Origin: Chloroflexota bacterium
GTDB taxonomy: Bacteria > Chloroflexota > Dehalococcoidia > Lucifugimonadales > UBA3495
Direction of reading: 5' to 3'
Assembly (NCBI GenBank): GCA_009840165.1
Contig: VXOG01000114.1
Location: 40,430-104,429, forward strand
DNA length: 64,000 bases
In this document: positions 23,763 through 32,802 of the stretch, piece after piece
Layout: the number at the start of each line of letters is the position of its first letter
Position numbering within the stretch: position 1 is the first letter of the stretch
Notes under the pieces: model-generated
The model's input: only the letters and a program-made list of their open reading frames with translations
Database searches by the model: none
Told to the model about the DNA's origin: nothing
Program-made: the position numbers and the translations under genes

Positions 23763-24159
23763 TTAGCGCCCATCCTGAAGCCAAGACCGCAGAGCGGCTG
23801 GCGTAATGATCGGTACAGCAAATTCGTCTGCGACAGTGAGCAGGTCGCCATCGCCAGTGACAAGGGCATCGGCCCGGGCGACCAGGGCCGATGCCAAAAA
23901 CTTATGGCCTTTGGGGTCGCGGCAATCCGGGATGGCCGGCGCTTCGGATACCGCTATTGTTTCGCAAGATCTCGAATAATAGTTTAACAAGGCCACTATT
24001 CTGTAGCCGGACAAGTTCAATCTTGGGTAGCGGAGCGCTCGGTCAAGTTCAGCAAATGTGGATTCGCTCGACAGCGGCAGCCCAGGATAGACTGCGTGAA
24101 GGAAATGCCAGAGCGGACACCAGCACACTCGTATCATGTACGACGCGCAGCACCGGCAT
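23763..24159 (-). pseudogene. Frameshifted PIN-domain toxin (VapC-like)
   Basis: The ATG at 24159 opens a frame reading LRVVHDTSVLVSALAFPSRS, the usual PIN start with the first catalytic Asp, but this frame hits a stop soon after. The rest of the domain continues in another frame: STFAELDRALRYPRL, then DPKGHKFLASALVARADALVTGDGDLL with the later acidic residues. A small deletion or frameshift around 24070-24100 therefore splits the gene. It starts immediately after the TAA of the AbrB antitoxin, a standard pair layout. Confidence 0.7.
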
Positions 24160-24411
24160 TTACTGTGAGCTCCGTGCCCAGGCCACTGCTTCGGCGATCA
24201 GTTCTTCGGTCAGGCCGTGATTGCGATCATCTTCAGTCAATCCCAAAGGGGCCAGACGGCGGCGGGCCACCTCCGCCGCAGAAACGGGGGTCAGCACAAT
24301 TTGCTCGTTCGCACAGGTGACGGTGAAATACTCCGCTTCGGGGAACGCTTCAACGACAGATTGCGGGATAGTAACCTGGTTGCTCTTATTCAATCTGGTT
24401 AGTTCCGTCAC
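24160..24411 (-). CDS. AbrB/SpoVT-type antitoxin
   Basis: An 83-residue protein with the swapped-hairpin DNA-binding core ELTRLNKSNQVTIPQSVVEAF and an acidic C-terminal toxin-binding tail (GLTEELIAEAVAWARSSQ). GTG at 24411 has GGAGGAG seven bases upstream; an ATG 54 bases earlier lacks a site and adds residues outside the domain. The downstream PIN toxin starts right at its stop but is frameshifted, so this antitoxin may be an orphan. Confidence 0.8.
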   Translation of the reverse strand: MTELTRLNKSNQVTIPQSVVEAFPEAEYFTVTCANEQIVLTPVSAAEVARRRLAPLGLTEDDRNHGLTEELIAEAVAWARSSQ

Positions 24412-24625
24412 AATAGCCTCCTCCCGGCCGGTTGAACGCGAGACATCATCTAGCCAATTTGGCAAGGGACTCTATGCGTTTGGTTTCCTTCTGAAGGCGT
24501 GCAAGAGGCCGCGATTCCAGTATCGGCGGATAGCGCTGTGGATGTGGCGAGTCATACCGGCGCCTGTCCCTACTCCGGCCTCTGCCATCTTTGTATCAGA
24601 TACTGACCGCGACCACTTTCGGTTA

Positions 24626-26761
24626 TCAGTCGGTGCGGTATAGGTAGCGAGTATCCCACAGGCCGTACAGGGTGGGGGTAGTGTTGCCGAATACGTCGCG
24701 GACCGCAGTGAGCCGCTCGCCCAGGGTGGTGTAGATGAGCGGGACGTTCTCGGCAGCGATTGCTTGAGCCTGATGATAAAGCTCAACGCGCCGTTCGTGA
24801 TCCAGCTCCTGACTGGCCTTGATGTAGAGATCGTCGATTTCAGCTTCCCAATCAGTAGCGGGTTGCGGCTGGTTGGGGTGCCACAGGTGCAGGTTTGCGT
24901 TGCTGTGCCAGAGAGCGATGCCACTGTATGGGTCAGATTCGCCGGAAAACCCGATGGTCATGGCTTCCCAATCATAAGAGTATGTCAAGCGACCGACCAG
25001 TTGCCCGAACCCTTGGAACTCGTAGGTGGCGCCGATGCCGGCGTCGTTCAGTCCCCGGTGGATTATCGCGCCGATCTTTTGACCTTGAGTGCTCTCACGC
25101 GCGGTCGCCAGTGTGAACTCGATCGGGTTGCCCGCGTCGTCTTCCCGGATGCCGTCGCCGTCATTATCGACCCAGCCCATCTCATCCAGGATGGCCTTGG
25201 CCCGGTCTATGTCGTATTCGTAGCGGCGGACGTTGGGGTTGTGGAATTCGCCGGCGGCCGGGCTGATGGAAGACCATTGGGGATAACCGAGACCGTGTTG
25301 CACTTCCTCGATGATGGTTTCCTTGTCGATGACGTGGGCTACGGCCTGGCGGAATTGACGGTTTTGGAACCAGTTGAGCTTTTCGGGAGCGACGTAGGGT
25401 TCGCCGGTGTCGGGGTTCGCGCCGGGGTTCATGTTGAACGTCAGGAAAGTCGTTCCGAAACCCGGGCCCTGGCGATGGATGGTGAAGTTTTCCTCCTGCT
25501 GGAGCGCTGCCAGCTCTGCAAACTCCTGGCCCGGCACTCCGTATATGTCGGTTTGGCCGGCGCGGAAGAGCGCAAGTGAGGCGTCTGCATTGGGGACAAT
25601 GATCCGAACGATCTGGTCCAGATACGGCAGGGAATCGCCGGCGTCGTCTTTCAGCCAGTAGTCGGGGTTGCGGTTCAGCACGACGCGCTCGCCGGGCCGG
25701 TAGCTGGCGATGGTGAAGGGGCCGGTGCCGATGACCGAGGTGGGGTCGGCGTCGATGTTCCACGTTTCGGCGAACGTGCCGTCGTTCACGCGCGGCTCCA
25801 GGATATGCTTCGGATAGATTGGCGTTGCCATGGCGCGCAGGAAGGGCGCGAACGGCGTGGGTAGGACGAATACCACGGTATGATCGTCCAAAGCGGTAAC
25901 GGTCATACGTCTTTCTTGCCAGGCGCTGGTGAACACGTCGCGGGCATACGCACGGAAGTCATCGTTATAGATGATGCGATTGAAGGTGAAGTCCACGTCG
26001 TGAGCGGTAAAAGGCGTCCCGTCGTGCCAGCGAACATCGTCGCGCAGGAGGAATGTCCAGGTCAGCCCGTCGTCGGAGCGTTCCCAGGATTCGGCCAGGG
26101 ACGGCTCCACCCGGTCGGTCAACCAGGAAGTTTGAGTGAGACCCTCAAAAAGATAGCCCAGGACAGCGTTCGAGGATGCGTCGTTGGAAAGGGCCAGGTT
26201 GAAAGTGAGCGGGCCGGAAGTTGTAGCGAGCGTCAGGCTGCCGCCGTGCTTGCCGACGGCGTACTCAAACTCGTCAGCATTTCGCATGAGCCGGGAGAGA
26301 GTGGCGGCCCGGTCGGCGGGGGTGATTTGGCCCGTGGGGCATACCGGCGGGCCGGCGTTCAGGGTCAACGGCTCGGTCCATCTCGACCATTCTTGCGGAT
26401 GCCGGAAGCGGTCCTGGGTGATGCCCACGATAAACCGGTACTCCACGCCGGGCACGAGATGGGAAACGGTGTAGCCGGACTGGCCGGTATTTTCGATGGC
26501 GACGGTTCTGAACGCTTCGTGCCAGGGGCGGTCGTCGGCAAGCGCGGCGCGCACGTTGGGCATCGCCACCCATCCAATGTGGTAATAGGGCGCTCCAGCA
26601 ACGGGATCCCAGGTCAACTGAACGGTTCCCGGCTCAGCGCCGTTGGCGGCGGACAGATTGGTCGGCGGAGAAAACGGCGGGGCCTGTGCGTGGGCAGTAT
26701 TGGCAATTGCGCCGCTCATGATGAGGGCAAGAGCGAAAAGGACAATTATGGCGGTTTTCAT
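24626..26761 (-). CDS. ABC solute-binding protein (family 5) with N-terminal fibronectin type III domain
   Basis: A 711-residue secreted protein. Residues 1-26 are a signal peptide ending ANTAHA; residues about 30-135 form an FN3-like domain (PTNLSAANGAEPGTVQLTW, then YTVSHLVPGVEYRFIV); residues about 170-705 are SBP_bac_5, with PSLAESWERSDDGLTWTFLL and VRWHDGTPFTAHDVDFTFNR. The segment DNDGDGIREDD resembles a calcium-binding loop. The SBP part should bind peptides or similar solutes for an ABC importer; no permease or ATPase genes are near. The FN3 domain could tether it to surface polysaccharide. Confidence 0.88.
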   Translation of the reverse strand: MKTAIIVLFALALIMSGAIANTAHAQAPPFSPPTNLSAANGAEPGTVQLTWDPVAGAPYYHIGWVAMPNVRAALADDRPWHEAFRTVAIENTGQSGYTVSHLVPGVEYRFIVGITQDRFRHPQEWSRWTEPLTLNAGPPVCPTGQITPADRAATLSRLMRNADEFEYAVGKHGGSLTLATTSGPLTFNLALSNDASSNAVLGYLFEGLTQTSWLTDRVEPSLAESWERSDDGLTWTFLLRDDVRWHDGTPFTAHDVDFTFNRIIYNDDFRAYARDVFTSAWQERRMTVTALDDHTVVFVLPTPFAPFLRAMATPIYPKHILEPRVNDGTFAETWNIDADPTSVIGTGPFTIASYRPGERVVLNRNPDYWLKDDAGDSLPYLDQIVRIIVPNADASLALFRAGQTDIYGVPGQEFAELAALQQEENFTIHRQGPGFGTTFLTFNMNPGANPDTGEPYVAPEKLNWFQNRQFRQAVAHVIDKETIIEEVQHGLGYPQWSSISPAAGEFHNPNVRRYEYDIDRAKAILDEMGWVDNDGDGIREDDAGNPIEFTLATARESTQGQKIGAIIHRGLNDAGIGATYEFQGFGQLVGRLTYSYDWEAMTIGFSGESDPYSGIALWHSNANLHLWHPNQPQPATDWEAEIDDLYIKASQELDHERRVELYHQAQAIAAENVPLIYTTLGERLTAVRDVFGNTTPTLYGLWDTRYLYRTD

Positions 26762-26949
26762 TTATCGTATTCCTGTTCCTGCACGTCCTGCTATTGAGGA
26801 TCGCTGTGATATTTTGGACAGGTTACCCAAACGAGCAACTACAGGTGATGGGGCGCCTCGCTGCCTCGGAACGCTACTTTCGTCACACCTTTTCCGGACT
26901 CCTGCGCAAGCAGGAGCGACGATATGATTTGCCAGTGGTGTACGACTCT

Positions 26950-27480
26950 CTAGTCGGCGACTCGGTAGGCCACGCATTCGACTATTTCGATGAGCAACGG
27001 CTTTTGGGCGAGACCGGTAGTGCCGATGACGGCGCGGCAGGGCGGGTTGGTAATGAACTCCCGGTACACCGCGTTGAATTCGGCCCACCGGTCCATGTTG
27101 GTCAGGAACACAACCATCTTGACCACCCGTCCGAAGTTGGTGCGGGCCGCGCTCAGGATGGTTTCGACGTGCCGGAAGCAGGCGCGGTATTGTTCCTGGT
27201 AGGTCTCGCCAACGGGGACGCCGTCGAAGTTGGAAGAAGTGGTGCCGCGGCAATGTACCGTGACCGCCCGCACCTTGAGCATCCGGGTCAGGTCTTCCTC
27301 AAAGTAGTCGCTGTACAGCCCGGTGCGATAGGAAACGGAAGCGGTGGCGTCGTGGCGCCCGTCGGCGATAATCAGGTCCAGCAGCCTGTCGCGCTCGTCG
27401 AAGGGTAGGGCTTGGGCCTCCTCAATGCTCATGGCGTCGAGCTCGGCCAGAGTGAGAGCGGCGCGTCCGGTTCGGGTCAT
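26950..27480 (-). CDS. RidA/YjgF family protein
   Basis: A 176-residue protein with a RidA domain at residues about 45-175: FRHVETILSAARTNFGRVVKMVVFLTNMDRWAEFNAVYREFI and RAVIGTTGLAQKPLLIEIVECVAY. RidA hydrolyses reactive enamines and imines from PLP enzymes; the conserved Arg before AVIGT is retained. An extra 45-residue N-terminus (LDAMSIEEAQALPFDERDRLLDLI) is unusual and may be regulatory. ATG at 27480 is the start at the natural boundary. It is convergent with nothing and divergent from the gene at 27660. Confidence 0.85.
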   Translation of the reverse strand: MTRTGRAALTLAELDAMSIEEAQALPFDERDRLLDLIIADGRHDATASVSYRTGLYSDYFEEDLTRMLKVRAVTVHCRGTTSSNFDGVPVGETYQEQYRACFRHVETILSAARTNFGRVVKMVVFLTNMDRWAEFNAVYREFITNPPCRAVIGTTGLAQKPLLIEIVECVAYRVAD

Positions 27481-27659
27481 GGTTGGGCGTCCTTGTGTTC
27501 GGAGTACGGGTGTTCGGAGTACAGCCGCCAAGCTTGCCTGGCCTCGCGGGGGCCAGCCTATATTAGCCCTCAGCAGCACAAGGCTGCAAGCGAAGCGAGA
27601 CTGACTGACGGCAGCGTTGCAATTCAGGTGGTTCAGCATCGAGTAAAGTAGCTATTGTT

Positions 27660-28670
27660 ATGACTGAACCGGAAAAGCGAGTTGAAGAGATATTATCGTC
27701 GCCGATGGGCTGCGCCTTTTTCGCCGACGCTCGCGAGCGGGGATACCTGCCCGAGGATCTGGCGAACCCGGCGGTGAGCCTGTGCCTGGCCTCGGAGGCG
27801 GTGGACATGGTGGAGCGGTGGCGCTCCGACCACGAGGAGGTCGTGGCGGAGATGCTGGGGTTGGCGCCGGTGATCCGTCCTCTGGTGGAGGCTACGCTGG
27901 CGCAGGACGGTACGGCGTGGTGGTACGAACCGCCTGATCCGGAACGGCAGGTGTGGATTGCGCACGAAGGCGAAACGCCGGACCCGTCGGAGTGGCGACA
28001 ACCCAAAAGTCCGCCGTCCGAATGGGAACGCTACGCGCAAAAACCCGACAGTCTGCAATACACCTCCACATCCTATAATGGCTATACGTCGTTGCTGATT
28101 GCGTACGAAAACCATACCGGGGATATGTGGGCGCAGAGCTGGCCGCTGCAATGCTGGCGGATGCGGACGCTGGCGGACGTGAGGATCTACGAGCTTCACG
28201 GGCCGGCGGACTGGCACCGCCTGTGCGTGGCGTATCCGGCGCATGATAGCGACGACGGCCGGCTGGTTCCCGACTGGGGCGCGGCGTCGGCGGACTGGGA
28301 CGGTGTGCATCTGAGCCTGGGCGGGTTGCTGAGCTGCGAGCAGAACCGCGTTGAATCGCCCGAAGGCTGGTCCAAGCACGAGTTCTGGCACACGGAGCGC
28401 ACCTTCTGGCTGCGGGCGGTGGATGCCGTATGCGAGCGGATGCCCGACTACCACGGCGGCGAACCCCATCCGCCTCCCAGCGGCGAGCCGCAGCAGACGT
28501 TTCCGCCCTACCAGCCGCCGACGGAAGATAGGCCGGGGATAATGATCCTGAGAGAATACGAGCCGGGCGAAGAACCGCCGGATCTGGACGCGCTACTGGA
28601 AGCCGAACGCCGTCGCATTGCCGGCTTGTCGGATGGGGATGATGGCGAGGTGTCGTTGGAGGTGAATTGA
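27660..28670 (+). CDS. Hypothetical protein, acidic, Trp- and Pro-rich
   Basis: A 336-residue soluble protein, strongly acidic and unusually rich in Trp (SEWERY, WSKHEFWHTERTFWLRAVD) with a Pro-rich segment (PHPPPSGEPQQTFPPYQPP) and a Glu/Asp tail. No signal, membrane span or known motif. Its TGA overlaps the ATG of the questin-oxidase-like gene by one base, so the two are co-translated and probably act together. I do not recognise the family. Confidence 0.7.
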   Translation: MTEPEKRVEEILSSPMGCAFFADARERGYLPEDLANPAVSLCLASEAVDMVERWRSDHEEVVAEMLGLAPVIRPLVEATLAQDGTAWWYEPPDPERQVWIAHEGETPDPSEWRQPKSPPSEWERYAQKPDSLQYTSTSYNGYTSLLIAYENHTGDMWAQSWPLQCWRMRTLADVRIYELHGPADWHRLCVAYPAHDSDDGRLVPDWGAASADWDGVHLSLGGLLSCEQNRVESPEGWSKHEFWHTERTFWLRAVDAVCERMPDYHGGEPHPPPSGEPQQTFPPYQPPTEDRPGIMILREYEPGEEPPDLDALLEAERRRIAGLSDGDDGEVSLEVN

Positions 28671-29707
28671 TGGCGGTTACGATAGATGAAATGCTGGATC
28701 TGTTGAGTTTTGCCGGCGCGGAACTGGGCAACGGCAACGCCAACCACGGGCCGATGGCGGCTGAGGCGCTGTTCGCGCTGGGCAGGGATGACGCCGTGCT
28801 GCCCTGGGTGGAGGACTACCGGAGTCGATTGATGGACCGGCCAACCCCTGCCCTTGCCATTCCGAGCTCGGATTGGCGCGAGTATCTGGGCGCGCGGGAA
28901 AGGCTGGGCGACTGGATCGCGTTCTTCGAGAACGAACTGGAGGATGCCGCGTGGCAGGATGTGTTGAGGGTTTGGGCGCCCCGACTGGCGCCGGCGGTGA
29001 TGGCTGCGGCCACGCACGGGCTGATCCGCACCGCCCACGCCGCGCGTAGCCTGTCGTCCCAGGATACCCCGCAGCGCCGCTATGAGTTGGCGCACGGGTT
29101 GGGTTACTGGGCGGCGCGTTACTACACCCTGCCGGGCGAACCCTGGACAACCAACATGGGGCACACTCCTTCGGCTGCGCTGGACCGCGTGGAGCGGCTG
29201 CACGACCTTGACTTCGACGGTGCGGGGGCAATCAGCGAGCAGATCAAGGGGCTGGAGGGCCAGCCGGAGTTTGAGCCGGTTATCAACCTGGCAGACGCCA
29301 GCGGGAACGTATCGCGGTTCCTGTCGAACCTCACTGAGACGTTCGCCGCAATCTACCTGGCGAATCCGAAGAACCTGATCGCCTTCGTCCATACCGTGAC
29401 GGCTCCCAGCGCGCTGCGGATGCTGACGCCGTACCTGGATGACGCCGATGCCCGTCAAGCGGCGCGTTACGCCTGGCAGGCGTGCGCCGGGATCTACATT
29501 TGGTACTCGACGGTTTCGTCCCAGGACACAGGGAATTGGGAGACGCCGACGGAGGATTGGGACGAGATCATAGATCGAGCAGTGGCGGCCAACGGAGCCC
29601 ACTCCATAAAGTTCACCGAGGCGTGCCGGCGGGAGTACGCGCTGAATCCCAACCCGGTGTACCTGGCGGCGGCGCGGGACGTGTCGGAACGGGTGGGGCC
29701 GATTTAG
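28670..29707 (+). CDS. Questin-oxidase-like protein (DUF4243)
   Basis: A 345-residue alpha-helical protein. NHGPMAAEALFALG at the start, then VLRVWAPRLAPAVMAAATHGLIRTAHAARSL and AHGLGYWAARYYTLPG match the questin-oxidase/DUF4243 family. Fungal members open anthraquinone rings (Baeyer-Villiger type); bacterial ones are uncharacterised. TGATG overlap with the preceding hypothetical gene and a GGAGG place the start at 28670. Confidence 0.78.
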   Translation: MAVTIDEMLDLLSFAGAELGNGNANHGPMAAEALFALGRDDAVLPWVEDYRSRLMDRPTPALAIPSSDWREYLGARERLGDWIAFFENELEDAAWQDVLRVWAPRLAPAVMAAATHGLIRTAHAARSLSSQDTPQRRYELAHGLGYWAARYYTLPGEPWTTNMGHTPSAALDRVERLHDLDFDGAGAISEQIKGLEGQPEFEPVINLADASGNVSRFLSNLTETFAAIYLANPKNLIAFVHTVTAPSALRMLTPYLDDADARQAARYAWQACAGIYIWYSTVSSQDTGNWETPTEDWDEIIDRAVAANGAHSIKFTEACRREYALNPNPVYLAAARDVSERVGPI

Positions 29708-29736
29708 AGTGTATGCCTGGTTGGCGGAGCCGGATG

Positions 29737-30456
29737 CTAGGGGTTGCGCAACCGGTTCAGTTCGGCTTCCAGAGCGCGAACGCGGTCTTCGGCGTGGTCG
29801 GCGCGGTTCCGCTGGTCTTCGTAGGTGAGGATGTGGCGGCCGGTTGCCGGGTCGTGCCAGCCCAGCCGCCCGCGTTCCCAGCGCAGATGCAGGTTCAGTA
29901 CCGGGCTGTATCCCTGCAATACGTCGTCGTCCAACTCGTCAATGGGAATGGGCGCGTACTGGCCGTTCTCCAGTCGTTCCCCGGCTAGCCGCGCCCCGTG
30001 GTATCGGCCCGTCTCCGTTTCGTCAAAGCGCCAGTATTCCGGGATGCCCAACGCAGCGTAGTCGTCGCGCTTCGCTCCCACGTCAATGTGGCCGGTTCTT
30101 GGTGATGCCACTTCCAGCACGAAGTCGGGCGGTTTGCTTTGCTCGGAGATGATATACCCGTTGCTTTCCTCGTAAGCCTGGGGGTCAACGTTGAAAGCGA
30201 TGAGCAGGTCGGGACTGCGCCGGATGGCGTCCCGTCCGGGATGGGGGGCCAGCACGATGTAGCGTTCGGCGGCGACCAGGGTAGTGCCAGGGTTGCCAAA
30301 ATGATGGATGAGGTGGTGTGCGTTGCCGGTGAGGGCCAGGTGTTTGGCGCTGGTCATGTCGTCAGGGTGCGGTTCCGGCGGGTCCGGCAGGCGGTAGCGA
30401 GGCGAAGGCTGCGCCGTCTTTGGGACGGCGTCGGTTTGAGTGTTGGCGGTGGTCAT
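29737..30456 (-). CDS. Uma2 family protein with C-terminal coiled coil
   Basis: A 239-residue Uma2 protein. RRSPDLLIAFNVDP gives the PD element, PDFVLEVASPRTGHIDVGAKRDDYAALGIPEYWRFD the core E-x-x-S and K-x-x-x-Y signature. The last 30 residues (YEDQRNRADHAEDRVRALEAELNRL) form a coiled coil, a common extension in this family. It is a longer subtype than the tandem pair at 19528-20752. A remnant of the same subtype lies near 44045-44211. Confidence 0.88.
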   Translation of the reverse strand: MTTANTQTDAVPKTAQPSPRYRLPDPPEPHPDDMTSAKHLALTGNAHHLIHHFGNPGTTLVAAERYIVLAPHPGRDAIRRSPDLLIAFNVDPQAYEESNGYIISEQSKPPDFVLEVASPRTGHIDVGAKRDDYAALGIPEYWRFDETETGRYHGARLAGERLENGQYAPIPIDELDDDVLQGYSPVLNLHLRWERGRLGWHDPATGRHILTYEDQRNRADHAEDRVRALEAELNRLRNP

Positions 30457-30594
30457 GGCGCACCTCGTGGGTTCAGCGAGCGTGCCGGGTACGGGCGGGA
30501 TGGGGTGATGTTAGCATATCTAAATTCCGGATTTCGCCACGCGGGTTTGCTACGATGGCTTTGAGCGGAGACGCCAGGGCCGAGTAGCAACGGC

Positions 30595-31665
30595 TTACCC
30601 CTGGAGCAGCCCCACCACCGCATCCCCGACCTGCTGGGTGCTGGCGTTGCCGCCCAGGTCGGCGGTGAGGTTATCGCCGTCGTTGAGGACGCGCAGCGCG
30701 GCGGCGTTGACCCGATCCGCGGCGTCGGTTTCGCCGAAGTGGTCCAGCATCATGGCCACGGCAAAAATCGTCGCCAGCGGGTTCGCCTTGCTCTGGCCGG
30801 TTATGTCGAAGGCGGCGCCGTGTACCGGCTCGAACATCGAGGGGAAGCGCCGCTCCGGGTTGATGTTGGCGCTGGGAGCCAGACCCATGCTGCCGGTGAC
30901 CACGGCGGCGATGTCGGAAAGGATGTCGGCGAACAGGTTGGACGCCACAATCACGTCGAAGTCCTCGGGCCAGCGCACCAGGTCCATGGCGGCCCGGTCC
31001 ACCAGCAGCGATTCAGTCTGCACCTGGGGATAGTCGGCGGCCACTTCGTCGAACACCTCGTCCCAGAAGACCATGCTGAACGCCTGGGCATTGGACTTGG
31101 TGACCGACGTTACCTTGTTCTTGCCGCCGCGCCGGACGCTGTACTCAAAGGCCGCGCGGATGATGCGCTCGGTCCCGCGGCGGGTGAACACGCCGCTCTG
31201 GATGACCGTTTCGTGCGGCGTGCCTGGGTACAGCCGCCCGCCCACGGGAGCGTACTCGCCCTCGGTGTTCTCGCGGAAGATCACCATGTCCACGTCGCCG
31301 GCCGACTTGCCCGCGATGGGCGACTCTACGCCGGGATACAGCACGGCCGGCCGGATGCAGATGGCCTGATCGAAGGCGCGACGCATGGGCAACAGGAGGC
31401 CCTGTAGCGTAACGTGGTCGGGGATGTCGGGGTCGCCCACTGCGCCGAAAAGCACGGCGTCATAGTCGGAGAGGCGTTCCAGGCCGTCCTCGGGCATCAT
31501 GCGTCCGGTTTCGCGGTAGTAGTCGCTGCCCCAGGGGAACTCGGTTACGCGGAAGAAGAGGCCGTCGGACTGAATCGCCACGGCGTCCAGCACCTTGCGT
31601 CCCTCTGCGATGACCTCGGGGCCGATGCCGTCGCCGGCAATGACGGCCAAACTGTATTCGGGCAT
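30595..31665 (-). CDS. Isopropylmalate/tartrate-type beta-decarboxylating dehydrogenase
   Basis: A 356-residue NAD-dependent decarboxylating dehydrogenase. AVIAGDGIGPEVIAEG at the start, FRENTEGEYAPVGG, VDRAAMDLVRWPEDFDVIVASNLFADILSD (metal-binding Asp residues), GSMGLAPSANINPE and FEPVHGAAFDITG are the family signatures. The pattern best fits tartrate/D-malate dehydrogenase relatives rather than leuB, and no leucine genes are nearby. AAGGAG precedes ATG 31665. The upstream 24 residues of the longer frame run into a repeat and are not coding. Confidence 0.88.
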   Translation of the reverse strand: MPEYSLAVIAGDGIGPEVIAEGRKVLDAVAIQSDGLFFRVTEFPWGSDYYRETGRMMPEDGLERLSDYDAVLFGAVGDPDIPDHVTLQGLLLPMRRAFDQAICIRPAVLYPGVESPIAGKSAGDVDMVIFRENTEGEYAPVGGRLYPGTPHETVIQSGVFTRRGTERIIRAAFEYSVRRGGKNKVTSVTKSNAQAFSMVFWDEVFDEVAADYPQVQTESLLVDRAAMDLVRWPEDFDVIVASNLFADILSDIAAVVTGSMGLAPSANINPERRFPSMFEPVHGAAFDITGQSKANPLATIFAVAMMLDHFGETDAADRVNAAALRVLNDGDNLTADLGGNASTQQVGDAVVGLLQG

Positions 31666-31729
31666 GTCTGCGCTCTCCTTGACTTTGCTGGGTTTGTTGA
31701 CGTTTCCCGTCACTCCCGCGACATTTCCC

Positions 31730-31756
31730 GTCATTCCCGCGAAAGCGGGAATCCAG
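31730..31756. repeat. Dispersed inverted repeat, ATTCCCGC/GCGGGAAT type
   Basis: GTCATTCCCGC and GCGGGAATCCAG flank GAAA. A degenerate second copy (GTCACTCCCGC) lies 20 bp upstream. The same element is at 214-240 and 62261-62326. Confidence 0.75.
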
Positions 31757-31865
31757 GTAGTTGCTGGTTGCTACGGCAGGCAATCTACACCGGGGAGCGC
31801 GGGGCTGTCCATCGCATCGGTTACAATGTGAACCACCGCACCCGCCGCCCACGGAGGCAACCACC

Positions 31866-32408
31866 ATGACCGCTGCGCAACATAATGAAGGGACGGACTG
31901 GCAGGATCGCATCGTGAGCGACCCGGCGGTGCTGAACGGTGAGCCAACCATCAGGGGTACCGGGATTGCCGTGGCCTTGGTGGACCAACTGCTCCGCAAG
32001 GGCTATACCGCTGAAGCAATCACCGGCAAATACCTGCACATCACTGAAGAGGACGTTGAGGCGTGCCGACGTCATGGGGAGATACTGGAACAGCAACGCC
32101 GAGAGGAGATGCTCAGAAAGATAGAGAAAGCCACACCGGAAAAGGTAGCCGACTGGCGGGATCGCATCGTGCGGGACCCGCGTATTCTGGTCGGCAAACC
32201 GACGATCAAAGGCACCAGAATCTCGGTGCAACTGGTCACGAAGGAGTTGAAGAGAGGAATGACGGTGCCCGAGATTCTGGACAGTTATTCCCACATCAGA
32301 GCGGAGGATGTTGACGCCTGCGTGAAGTACAAGGCGACAGGAGCGTCATTGTCCAGAATGTCGTGGGAGGAATACGATGCCCGAATGGCTAACCTCGAGT
32401 CGGCGTAA
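31866..32408 (+). CDS. Double DUF433 antitoxin
   Basis: A 180-residue protein made of two DUF433 units: DRIVSDPAVLNGEPTIRGTGIAV at residue 14 and DRIVRDPRILVGKPTIKGTRISV at about 102, each followed by a helix and an ITEEDVEAC/IRAEDVDAC segment. DUF433 is a small helix-turn-helix antitoxin, usually single. The toxin gene follows after two bases. Duplication of the DNA-binding unit in one chain could give a pseudo-dimer operator binder. The ATG at 31866 is at the domain boundary. Confidence 0.85.
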   Translation: MTAAQHNEGTDWQDRIVSDPAVLNGEPTIRGTGIAVALVDQLLRKGYTAEAITGKYLHITEEDVEACRRHGEILEQQRREEMLRKIEKATPEKVADWRDRIVRDPRILVGKPTIKGTRISVQLVTKELKRGMTVPEILDSYSHIRAEDVDACVKYKATGASLSRMSWEEYDARMANLESA

Positions 32409-32410
32409 TC

Positions 32411-32752
32411 ATGAGGATTCTGGCGGACGAGAATATGAAGCGAGAGTCGGTTAACGAACTACGGGCCGCTGACCACAACGTGCATTGGGCCTATGAAATC
32501 TATCGAGGAACGCCGGACACGAATCTGCTGGAAATAGCCACTGCCGACGCGCGCTTGTTCATAACGTACGACAACGACTACGGAGAATTGGTGCGCCGGT
32601 ACGGGATGCCCGCGCCTTACGGCGTAATCCTCTTCCGAATCCATGACGATGTTCCGAGAGATGCCGAGATCAAGTTCATCGTCGGCAGTGTGGACATACG
32701 GAACGATTGGCCTCCCGGTGTCTGGACCATCCAGATACGGCACAGCGTGTAG
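32411..32752 (+). CDS. DUF5615 PIN-like toxin
   Basis: A 113-residue PIN-like (Mut7-C) protein. MRILADENMKRESVNELRAA supplies the first catalytic acidic pair (ADEN), LLEIATADARLFITYDNDYGELV the later Asp residues, and YGVILFRI the last core strand. DUF5615 proteins pair with DUF433 antitoxins and are presumed ribonucleases. Two bases separate it from the antitoxin. All catalytic acids appear intact. Confidence 0.85.
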   Translation: MRILADENMKRESVNELRAADHNVHWAYEIYRGTPDTNLLEIATADARLFITYDNDYGELVRRYGMPAPYGVILFRIHDDVPRDAEIKFIVGSVDIRNDWPPGVWTIQIRHSV

Positions 32753-32777
32753 GGACGGGTTTCAGACCCGCCCCTAC
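32749..32777. repeat. Imperfect palindrome, GTAGGGACGGGT family
   Basis: Arms GTAGGGACGGGT and ACCCGCCCCTAC around TTCAG. It overlaps the stop codon of the toxin gene (TAG lies within it), so the element now supplies the gene end and probably a transcript-end hairpin. Confidence 0.75.
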
Positions 32778-32802
32778 GTGCGTCGATAATCGTCGGCGGT
32801 CG

